Positions 8,420 through 14,734 of a stretch of 21,256 nt of DNA are shown one piece after another (position 1 is the first letter of the stretch; every line of letters begins with the position of its first letter). Under the pieces are notes generated by a model, which was not told where the DNA came from, made no database searches, and worked only from the letters and a program-made list of their open reading frames with translations. The DNA is from Bacteroidota bacterium (GTDB taxonomy: Bacteria; Bacteroidota; Bacteroidia; Bacteroidales; Prolixibacteraceae). Position numbers and translations under genes: made by a program. The stretch covers positions 1 through 21,256 of the forward strand of contig JAMDDG010000233.1 of NCBI GenBank assembly GCA_023488865.1, given 5' to 3'.

Positions 8420-9223
8420 TTAAACCATACCCATCTGACCAAATATCAACTCATCAACTGAGCCCTCAGTTACAATCTCGGGCGCATTCTCAATCCGGTA
8501 AAGAACATCAGGGCCCTTTATTTCGGCCAGCGGGACTAAATTACCGCCCCACCATAAAAACGGGTTTTTAATTTTGCAAATTCCGATCAGCAATATCAAT
8601 CCTTCATCGGCAGGGACTTTGTATCCGATGTCCTTTTCAGTTTTCAGGCTCATTTTGATGCTGGCATCGGCAAGATTGATTTTCTCGATCAACGGACTGT
8701 CGGCTTCGATCGAAATACCGGCATTGCCGCTGTTTGAAACAGCAATAATGGCCCTTTCGGTTTGCACCAGATCGGTCACTACGCAGTATTCCTTTTTCCA
8801 ACGTCCGGCGGATAACATTTGTTTTAATACTTCACCGAGCTTTGCTTTGTTGGTAATTCGGGTGGTGGTACAACCGGCCGCGTTAAAATAAACCATGTTT
8901 TTTGAAGAAAACTTGATGTCGAGGGTGGCCTTTGCCAGTTCAACCCCCTGAACAGACAGGGATCCTTTGGGCAACAGGCTTACTTCGACGCCAACCTCCG
9001 ATTTAAATTCCTTATTGTCTTTCGTTTGGTCGGGGGTAAATTGTAAGAAATCCCCTTCAAATTCGGGAAAGTCTTTTTTTAGTTTTCCCATGGGGATAAA
9101 AATATTACCCTCCATTACGCCGTAGTCCCCTAATTCAATGGGAGCCCCTGGTTCCCAGTTAGCATAAAGCACCTTGAAATGCTTTTTCACTGCATCTGCA
9201 TATACCTTCGCAATACTACTCAT
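8420..9223 (-). CDS. Unrecognised protein, 267 residues
   Basis: I do not recognise a family. The protein begins MSSIAKVYADAVKKHFKVLY, an amphipathic helix, followed by NWEPGAPIELGDYGV and GNIFIPMGKL. It then continues as alternating beta-prone segments to the C-terminus, with GLILLIGICKIKNPFLWWGG (about 210-230) the most hydrophobic stretch. It has no signal peptide, no clear transmembrane helix and no obvious catalytic motif, so a soluble, mostly beta protein is likely. Codon usage and length look like a real gene. It lies between the transposon block and repeat copy D, on the same strand as the cas genes but separated from the effector operon by a terminator. Whether it belongs to the CRISPR locus is unknown. 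Confidence 0.8.
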   Translation of the reverse strand: MSSIAKVYADAVKKHFKVLYANWEPGAPIELGDYGVMEGNIFIPMGKLKKDFPEFEGDFLQFTPDQTKDNKEFKSEVGVEVSLLPKGSLSVQGVELAKATLDIKFSSKNMVYFNAAGCTTTRITNKAKLGEVLKQMLSAGRWKKEYCVVTDLVQTERAIIAVSNSGNAGISIEADSPLIEKINLADASIKMSLKTEKDIGYKVPADEGLILLIGICKIKNPFLWWGGNLVPLAEIKGPDVLYRIENAPEIVTEGSVDELIFGQMGMV

Positions 9224-9291
9224 GACTGAGAATTATTAAATTGTGCCTACTCTATCCAGTTTTCGGCTTGCCTGTTTTAATTGAAATATCT

Positions 9292-9315
9292 TACATACGA
9301 TTCCTCTGGAATCAA
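9292..9315. repeat. Solo right-end hairpin of the composite repeat
   Basis: CATACGATTCCTCTGGAATC contains the palindrome GATTCC-tct-GGAATC (9299-9313). It matches the right hairpin of copy D (GATTCC-tcc-GGAATC) with one loop change and is preceded by a similar ACAT sequence. No left or central hairpin is seen near it, so it looks like a fragment of a further copy. Confidence 0.7.
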
Positions 9316-9344
9316 ATTTGTCGATTGATCTTACCTTTTAACCA

Positions 9345-9464
9345 AATCCGGAGGATTTGCATGTTTGTAGAAAATCATGTCGCACATGAGAGGTGCGATC
9401 CCGGCGGGGTCGAATCTTTCTCTCTCCGAATCTTTTCTACAAGCATGTGATTCCTCCGGAATCA
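9345..9464. repeat. Three-hairpin composite repeat, copy D
   Basis: The left palindrome is AATCCGGAGGATT (9345-9357), the centre GATCCC-ggc-GGGGTC (9397-9411, one G-T wobble) and the right TGATTCC-tcc-GGAATCA (9448-9464). The inner flanks TGCATGTTTGTAGAAAA and TTTTCTACAAGCATG pair almost fully, so the whole unit can fold as a cruciform with a long stem. It lies upstream of the 267-residue gene. Confidence 0.92.
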
Positions 9465-9481
9465 AAGAGCAATTTTTCTCC

Positions 9482-9669
9482 AATTTGGTGCATCATCGAA
9501 CCGTGGCGGTGTAATTTCCACCGATTTGGTGCGTTGTTCCACCATTTCGGTTCGATCACGCACCAAATTGCTGCGATCACGCACCGTAGTGGTGCAATAT
9601 CCACTGGTTTGGTACAATACTGCAGCGATTTACTGCGTTCACACACCGAATGGGTGTAAATAGTGAAGC
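9482..9669. repeat. Degenerate 21-bp tandem repeat, about nine units
   Basis: The region divides into nine consecutive units of 20-22 bp, at 9482, 9503, 9523, 9544, 9565, 9586, 9607, 9627 and 9648. Most contain GGTGC or a variant near the middle and end in CACC. The clearest pair, 9544-9564 and 9565-9585, share CGATCACGCACC. One plus-strand frame is open and gives a heptad-like peptide (HRFGALF, HHFGSIT, HQIAAIT, HRSGAIS), but there is no reason to call it a gene. The region after it (9670-9686) is a short hairpin, GGTGA-CTTGAAA-TCACC. The function is unknown. Confidence 0.75.
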
Positions 9670-9731
9670 GGTGACTTGAAATCACCCTTTCTCTATTAAA
9701 ACTTACCTCTTTTATCAAAGAACGATATTTG

Positions 9732-9761
9732 AAAAAAACCTCCGGTTCCCGGCGCCGGAGG
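9732..9761 (-). terminator. Intrinsic terminator after the 157-residue gene
   Basis: On the minus strand the stem CCTCCGG / CCGGAGG (arms at 9755-9761 and 9739-9745, 9-base loop) is followed directly by seven T residues (9738-9732). It begins about 10 bp after the stop codon at 9771. It should end any transcript running leftwards through the effector operon and the two genes that follow it. Confidence 0.9.
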
Positions 9762-9770
9762 GATTTCAGG

Positions 9771-10244
9771 TTATTTTACTTCAACCGCTTTCATCGGCTG
9801 AGTTTTCTGTTTAAAAAGCTTTCCCAGCTCGTCGACAATGGCTTGTGAGCCGGGGATACCGAGTTTCACGTTCATCTTGGCTTTGTCGTAAACAAGCCGT
9901 GCCACTTTGAATGCTTCAGCGCCTGCAAGTTGTTTGGTATCGCGTACCGATTCGAGCAATTGGTTCAGGTCGTTCTCCAATGTAAAAAGGAACGAATAAA
10001 GATCTACATCTTTGGGGGCATCTGCAAGCAGGCCTAAACCAGGGTCGAGTTCTGCGTTGCGAGTCGCCAATTCGATGCTTTTCTCAACAAATGGTTTGCG
10101 GCCATCGTCAATCTTTAGCAACGCATCGCGCTCTGCTTTCGATAGCTTAACCAAAAACGGAAGGCCGTTTTTGACATTCCTGACTGCCTGAAAAATCGAC
10201 TCTCTGTTTTCAGGAGGGAGTACAACATTAATTCGATTGTCCAT
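9771..10244 (-). CDS. Unrecognised helical protein, 157 residues
   Basis: No family or catalytic motif is recognised. The protein is predicted by eye to be almost entirely helical. It begins MDNRINVVLPPENRESIFQA, is rich in charged residues, has a central LYSFLFTLENDLNQLLESV segment and ends in a lysine-rich tail. It has no signal peptide or membrane segment, so it is probably cytoplasmic. The gene lies 79 bp after the membrane-protein gene and is followed by a strong intrinsic terminator. It could be the last gene of the CRISPR effector transcript or have its own promoter in that gap, which contains a small inverted repeat (CCGTA-gccggg-TACGG). Its GC content looks higher than that of the gene before it, which argues for separate origins. 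Confidence 0.82.
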   Translation of the reverse strand: MDNRINVVLPPENRESIFQAVRNVKNGLPFLVKLSKAERDALLKIDDGRKPFVEKSIELATRNAELDPGLGLLADAPKDVDLYSFLFTLENDLNQLLESVRDTKQLAGAEAFKVARLVYDKAKMNVKLGIPGSQAIVDELGKLFKQKTQPMKAVEVK

Positions 10245-10323
10245 AACATTAATTTTTAATAGATTATTTAATACTGGTTTTATTCAGACCGTAGCCGGGT
10301 ACGGGGAGAATCGGGGGGGAGTA

Positions 10324-11184
10324 CTAATCCAATTTTTTATTATCGAGTACAACATATTTATACCGCATTAAATCAAGCAAATTGTGGTATAATGATGCCA
10401 ATGAATTAGTATAACTGCTATTCAAATTTTTATCTAAATTGGCTGGAAGGTATATACCACAGTCATTGAAATAGAAAACTGCTAAACTACTGTAATCTGT
10501 CTTTATTTTTTCAATGAGTGAGTCTAGTACCGTAGTAGACTGATTTGAATTACGATCTGGAAAAGTGAATGTATTTCCTATGTTATTTATAAAAAGAATA
10601 TCAAAATCATAAGAAATTAAATCTATTTCGATCTTTTGTCTATACTTGATTTTATTCGGATTGAATTTGTTTTCTTGAAAATAGTTTTTTATAATCTTTT
10701 CTGAATCTTCATCTTTAGAAATTACTAGGATTTTGACATCTTCCTTTAATTTATTTTCTGCTAGATGGTTCCTTATTTTGACTTCTAATGCATCAGTCCA
10801 TTTATCGTCTTTTAAATGCTCATCTATTCGCTCCTTAGCTTTACGTTTCACATAATCTTTTGTACCAAAGAATGCAGCAAGAAAACCGATAATTGCAAAG
10901 AGAATTGACAAGGGGCCAGAAATCCAATTTAAACCAAGTTTCCAAAGTTCTCTTTCAGTCTTATAAGCCGTTTCCTCTGCTTCGACTGCTTTACTATGAA
11001 CTATATTCAATTTATAATCTATACTTCTTATTCCCGAATCATGTGTGCTAAGATCTTTTTCGAGTTTTTCAATCCGTTTTTTAAGGGAATCGATTTCTAA
11101 TGTTGAATTTTGTTTTTGGGCAAATGAACTGGTTGATAAGAAAAAAACGAATATCAGTGTTAATTTTATTTTAATGTGTTTCAT
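10324..11184 (-). CDS. Membrane-anchored protein with a cytoplasmic Rossmann-like domain
   Basis: A 286-residue protein. A signal peptide (1-22, KIKLTLIFVFFLSTSSFAQ) is followed by a charged coiled coil (about 28-82), one transmembrane helix (about 88-107, SGPLSILFAIIGFLAAFFG) and a positively charged YVKRKAKER segment, placing the C-terminus in the cytoplasm. The C-terminal domain (149-282) alternates strands and helices (VKILVIS, FDILFINN, SSLAVFYFND, YKYVVLD), like a receiver or nucleotide-sensing Rossmann fold. It may correspond to the domain some databases call NARF, but that is from memory and uncertain. It starts 3 bp after the last RAMP gene, so it is very likely co-transcribed with the effector complex. 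It is visibly more AT-rich than its neighbours. I infer a membrane effector controlled by the CRISPR signal. It has no CorA-type GMN motif and no CARF domain that I can recognise. Confidence 0.85.
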   Translation of the reverse strand: MKHIKIKLTLIFVFFLSTSSFAQKQNSTLEIDSLKKRIEKLEKDLSTHDSGIRSIDYKLNIVHSKAVEAEETAYKTERELWKLGLNWISGPLSILFAIIGFLAAFFGTKDYVKRKAKERIDEHLKDDKWTDALEVKIRNHLAENKLKEDVKILVISKDEDSEKIIKNYFQENKFNPNKIKYRQKIEIDLISYDFDILFINNIGNTFTFPDRNSNQSTTVLDSLIEKIKTDYSSLAVFYFNDCGIYLPANLDKNLNSSYTNSLASLYHNLLDLMRYKYVVLDNKKLD

Positions 11185-11187
11185 AAT

Positions 11188-12891
11188 TTAAGGTTTTAAG
11201 TTGTTTAAACTTTTTAATTCAAAGTTGTTGAGTTTAGGTGCAAAGTCAACAATTGAAAGATTGTTGACTTTGATAGCCTTGAAATCATCAAACGGTCTTT
11301 CTTTCCCTTGCCCTGGATAGTGTATTTCGTTGTTGTAATTTCCGGTAGCAATCGCTAACGCAGGGGCGACATCAGTCTTCCACTCCTCGAACGAACACGG
11401 ACACTCCTCGCACAATTTCTTTTCAAACAAGGCCATATAACCAGCAGCATCAAATTTGTCAGGTACGATCGGTTCAATCTTAATCAGCTTTAATTTTCCA
11501 TATCCCAGGGGTTTTGCCATCCCCATCAGGTGAAAACATTTATCACTATTGCCGTGGAAGGTTAGAGCCGAGAGCAAAGCTCCAAGTTCCTGGGGCTTTA
11601 GGTTGTGAAACCTGATTTTGGTAGTGAATGAAACCCCTTTTGGCAATGGTTTAATCTCAGTCTTTACCTTTTTTTGTCGTTCTGTGATGATCTGTTCTAC
11701 AATTTTCTGATGCACGAGATATCGCTTCCATCCGTTTATTTTAGCATAGTTGTCTGAAAAGGTTGACGGGTAACGACCTTCCTGTTTCAGGTAGAAAGGG
11801 TAAAATGTGGGCTTTGGCGAGCCTAAGATAATGTCCTTGGCTTGTTGGTTGATGCTCTTTCCATTCATATTGACAAACGCCGGAGCAAACTGAACTCGTC
11901 CTTTTAAATCGTGATTGGAAGAACCAAAAATACATTGTGCCATATCAAGCTCATCGGTTTTGTGACTCTCGTCCAATAAGTCGTGTATGCTGTTTGCATA
12001 GAGTTCGCGGTGTAGGAAGGCAAGCCCCAGACTGCTAATCGTTCCTTCTTCATCTTTGGTATAAAAAACCGGGGCAAAGCAAAGTTTGTCGGTTAGTTCA
12101 TCGTAAGTTGGATTACGGTTGAAGTTTGTTATCTTCGTTTTCGCTTTCCAGAAAGTCCATGATTCCGATTTGACCTCATGTTCGTGAATAAATAAAAAAT
12201 CGTCAATCACTGAATGATCTAAAGGCTTAGGATCGATAATTCTTGGGATTTGAATTCCATACTCATGTTTTTTACTGTTCATCCATCCTGAAAGCAATAA
12301 TACATACTTTTCGTTGTCATCATTGAGAATGTAAAAAGGCCTCCCTGGTATTTGCTCGTATTTCCCTTTCACCGTTTTCGCACTTCTAAGACCAGACACG
12401 TCAACATCCTGTTTAAAATCAGCAATTTCTTGATACGATAATTTCTCACATTTCGGGCTTTCGATCAAATGATACAGATCGTTAATTTTCACCAACAGAC
12501 CGGGCTTGATTTGGTCAGTATTTGCTTTTGTTTTTAGTGTATAATCATTATTGTCGAAATCGCGCATACTGTATCGGTTATCGTTAACCAACGGCCCTAT
12601 TTTAGATAACGACAGTATTTCAAGCACGTTACGAACCATTCCTTTTACAGAAGTACCAGGAATAAAAGGTTTACCGTTAAGATTAACGCTTTCCGGTTTA
12701 TCTTTTCCCTCTTTAATGATTAACGGGGTAAGTGCTTCAAAAGTAACATCGATACTGCCTGATATTCCGTCAGAAAACGGAATATCCTGTGAGATCATTT
12801 TTCGCCATGATGGCTTATATACCCTTGCCGAAATTGGTGAAAAATTGTAAGGGTTATAGTATTTTTCGATTGTATTGTTATATGGTGGCAT
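11188..12891 (-). CDS. Large Cas7-type RAMP protein, TIGR03986-like
   Basis: A 567-residue RAMP protein. The N-terminus (YYNPYNFSPISARVY) and IPGTSVKGMVRNVLE (77-91), followed by RYSMRDF, match what I recall of TIGR03986, a type III Cas7-like family with a large insertion. The final glycine-rich loop is MGMAKPLGYGK (about 456-466). A Cys cluster, CEECPC, lies near 494-499. In III-D complexes such insertion-bearing Cas7 proteins form part of the backbone. Around residues 60-75 the usual catalytic aspartate loop reads EGKDKPESVNLNG, so whether this subunit cleaves target RNA is unclear. It starts 4 bp after the preceding small gene and ends 3 bp before the membrane-protein gene. Confidence 0.9.
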   Translation of the reverse strand: MPPYNNTIEKYYNPYNFSPISARVYKPSWRKMISQDIPFSDGISGSIDVTFEALTPLIIKEGKDKPESVNLNGKPFIPGTSVKGMVRNVLEILSLSKIGPLVNDNRYSMRDFDNNDYTLKTKANTDQIKPGLLVKINDLYHLIESPKCEKLSYQEIADFKQDVDVSGLRSAKTVKGKYEQIPGRPFYILNDDNEKYVLLLSGWMNSKKHEYGIQIPRIIDPKPLDHSVIDDFLFIHEHEVKSESWTFWKAKTKITNFNRNPTYDELTDKLCFAPVFYTKDEEGTISSLGLAFLHRELYANSIHDLLDESHKTDELDMAQCIFGSSNHDLKGRVQFAPAFVNMNGKSINQQAKDIILGSPKPTFYPFYLKQEGRYPSTFSDNYAKINGWKRYLVHQKIVEQIITERQKKVKTEIKPLPKGVSFTTKIRFHNLKPQELGALLSALTFHGNSDKCFHLMGMAKPLGYGKLKLIKIEPIVPDKFDAAGYMALFEKKLCEECPCSFEEWKTDVAPALAIATGNYNNEIHYPGQGKERPFDDFKAIKVNNLSIVDFAPKLNNFELKSLNNLKP

Positions 12892-12895
12892 ATTA

Positions 12896-13321
12896 CTATT
12901 TTTTAAATCCTACAAAAGCGATAAACGCTGGTTTTAATACTTCAAATCCTTCACAAAGAGGATCGGACTGTTCAATCCAGACCTCCTTGAATAAGAGTTT
13001 CTTTATATCAGGTGGCATCCTGTTGGGTAGGTACTCAAGTTTGGTAATGTTTTCAGGATTACTGCCTTTCAGTTTAAACTCATAAACCAAATATTCACCA
13101 TCAATAAACCGGATGAGATAAGAGATTTCATCGACTTTATTCCAAAGATTTCCTTCGATAATAAAGGGATTGCTTGATTCAGTTGGCCAGATGGGTTTGT
13201 GGTCCTGACTTTTCAGGTTTTGATCCATATATACATCAGGTTTTTCCTGATTGCTCCACCACAAATAGCCGTCGTATTTAATGTTGGCAGGAATATCTTG
13301 TAAGCTTATTTTATTTTTCAT
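12896..13321 (-). CDS. Small type III-associated protein, TIGR04423-like
   Basis: A 141-residue protein with the motif IKYDGYLWWSNQEKPDVY (14-31) and PNRMPPDIKKLLFKEVW further on. This matches my memory of TIGR04423, a small family found in Bacteroidota type III loci whose role is not known. It may be the counterpart of Csx19 in other III-D systems. I place the start at MKNKISLQDI (ATG at 13321-13319), which overlaps the stop of the double-Cas7 gene by 11 bases. The frame is open upstream to 13411, but that extension lies inside the other gene. The tight coupling suggests a stoichiometric component of the complex. It has no nuclease motif. Confidence 0.85.
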   Translation of the reverse strand: MKNKISLQDIPANIKYDGYLWWSNQEKPDVYMDQNLKSQDHKPIWPTESSNPFIIEGNLWNKVDEISYLIRFIDGEYLVYEFKLKGSNPENITKLEYLPNRMPPDIKKLLFKEVWIEQSDPLCEGFEVLKPAFIAFVGFKK

Positions 13322-14732
13322 TTTTAAACTCCTCTCCATTTTTAGTAATTGTTCCTGTAAAACATCCGTTTCCACGCATGGTGCCTCCGCCAAGGGGCAG
13401 CATACCTGCACAAAGGTCTTTTAGCGTGCTTTCAAAAGTGTCTAAATATTCTTGCTCAACACTATTGTTCGCCAAGCAGATCAACGTAAAAGTCTCTTTG
13501 CTTCCAACCACTTCTTCGCTAAAGAGCGCACCGTCCATTGCCCCGCCTGTAAAGCGGTCAATAGCCACATGGTTGAGCAATTTTTTGTTGGCTGCCTTTT
13601 CCAAATGCAAATCAGAAAAGATTGTATTGCCACGTTGTCCATCGTTGTTATTAGCCGAATAGCCAAAGAGCGCACGAACAGCCGGATTTCCTTCGGTAAC
13701 AATAGTCTGAAAGCGATCTTCCTCTTTTTTAGTTTTAATATCGATGTTATATCCTCTTTCTTTGAGCGTGTCAAGTGTAGGCTGTTTGTCAATAAAAACA
13801 TCATTGGTTTTATTGTAATGAAAAGCCACCCGGTGAGCCAATGCTCCCTTTACCGAACTGGCTGGAATCAGCACCTTTTCACCAGAGAATTTACCTGTAC
13901 CGTCATTCCATTCAATGATCGTTTCAGTTACGTAGCTCATGTCGGCATCGTCAGTGCCAAAGCCGGAGCCAAAAAGAAAGAAGTCGTCGGGAGTAAGTGT
14001 GATTTTGTATTTAATCCAACCGGATTCGCTCGGTTCCGGTTTAACAGGTGTAACGCTTTCCCAAAAATGATCATTCAAATCGGAAGTTTTGTTGAGATAG
14101 GCTTGCAGTTCTTTGGTCAAGTCCATTTCTTTTGCACGATACTCGGGGATAGTTATTTCTCCAAAACCTTTGCGGGTTCCGCCGCCCAGACGAAACCCGG
14201 GGTTGCTGAATTGTGCCAACATTTCTTTCCATACGCTACTGTCATCAGCCGTGCCAACCAGTTCCATTTCGAAACAAAAGCGGGTTCCTTTGTAAACCAC
14301 CTGTTCGTCGAATTTGCCACCACCTTCAGATGCGCCTTTGTGCGAAATTCGCACATGTTGCCTGATTGGGAGGTTCAGAAAGTTTGCATAGAATTCAGTA
14401 TTGTATGGAATTGACTGGATGCCATCGATTATTTTTCCGTCAGGACCTAACATTTGGGCTGACGAAAGGATAAGCCGCGACCCCAATCCTTTATCTCCAT
14501 TCTGAAACCCGAACAGTTCATTCATCTCTTCTCCGTTTTCATTGGTAGTAAGTGCATTTCTCAGAACTCCAGCCAATGCTGTTCCCGGAATAGATGGCAA
14601 TCCGTTTACATCGGTGGCTATCAGGCGGTCGGTCATTACATTGCCCTCGCCAGTTCCCATTGCTAACGGGATTGTGGCTTCGATGATGATACGGGCTAAA
14701 TAGCGGTGTGTGTATTTTATGTTTTTCCCCAT
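13311..14732 (-). CDS. Double Cas7 (two fused Csm3-like RAMP domains)
   Basis: A 473-residue protein with two RAMP domains. Domain 1 (about 8-200) has VMTDRLIATDVNGLPSIPG, in which D35 aligns with the Csm3 catalytic aspartate, then GTALAGVLRNAL, and ends with the loop FRLGGGTRKGFGE (180-192). Domain 2 (about 240-465) has FGTDDADMSYV (259-268), IPASSVKGALAHR (289-301), NHVAIDRFTGGAMDGALF (387-404) and the loop LPLGGGTMRGNGCFTG (445-460). It should supply two neighbouring backbone subunits, and acidic residues in both catalytic loops suggest two cuts in the bound RNA. Fused Cas7 pairs are a hallmark of III-D and III-E lineages. The gene starts 2 bp after csx10. Confidence 0.93.
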   Translation of the reverse strand: MGKNIKYTHRYLARIIIEATIPLAMGTGEGNVMTDRLIATDVNGLPSIPGTALAGVLRNALTTNENGEEMNELFGFQNGDKGLGSRLILSSAQMLGPDGKIIDGIQSIPYNTEFYANFLNLPIRQHVRISHKGASEGGGKFDEQVVYKGTRFCFEMELVGTADDSSVWKEMLAQFSNPGFRLGGGTRKGFGEITIPEYRAKEMDLTKELQAYLNKTSDLNDHFWESVTPVKPEPSESGWIKYKITLTPDDFFLFGSGFGTDDADMSYVTETIIEWNDGTGKFSGEKVLIPASSVKGALAHRVAFHYNKTNDVFIDKQPTLDTLKERGYNIDIKTKKEEDRFQTIVTEGNPAVRALFGYSANNNDGQRGNTIFSDLHLEKAANKKLLNHVAIDRFTGGAMDGALFSEEVVGSKETFTLICLANNSVEQEYLDTFESTLKDLCAGMLPLGGGTMRGNGCFTGTITKNGEEFKNEK

Positions 14733-14734
14733 GA

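Noticed and set aside
8420..9223. A bacterial gasdermin
   Set aside because: It was considered because of size and beta content, but there is no N-terminal lipidated cysteine, no adjacent protease and no motif I can match.
9393..9659. A plus-strand frame with heptad-like peptide repeats
   Set aside because: It is a direct consequence of the 21-bp DNA periodicity and begins inside repeat copy D. Nothing suggests translation.
9670..9686. The small hairpin GGTGA / TCACC as a terminator
   Set aside because: It has no T-tract, and the clear terminator at 9732-9761 already serves the only gene nearby.
10324..11184. A CorA-type channel
   Set aside because: There is only one membrane helix after the signal peptide and no GMN motif.
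13322..13411. A longer start for the TIGR04423-like gene
   Set aside because: The extra 30 codons lie within the double Cas7 gene in another frame and look unlike the conserved protein.
13452..14414. A 320-codon plus-strand frame
   Set aside because: It is antisense to the double Cas7 gene, whose RAMP motifs are unmistakable. The antisense product is Phe- and Cys-rich with no recognisable domain.
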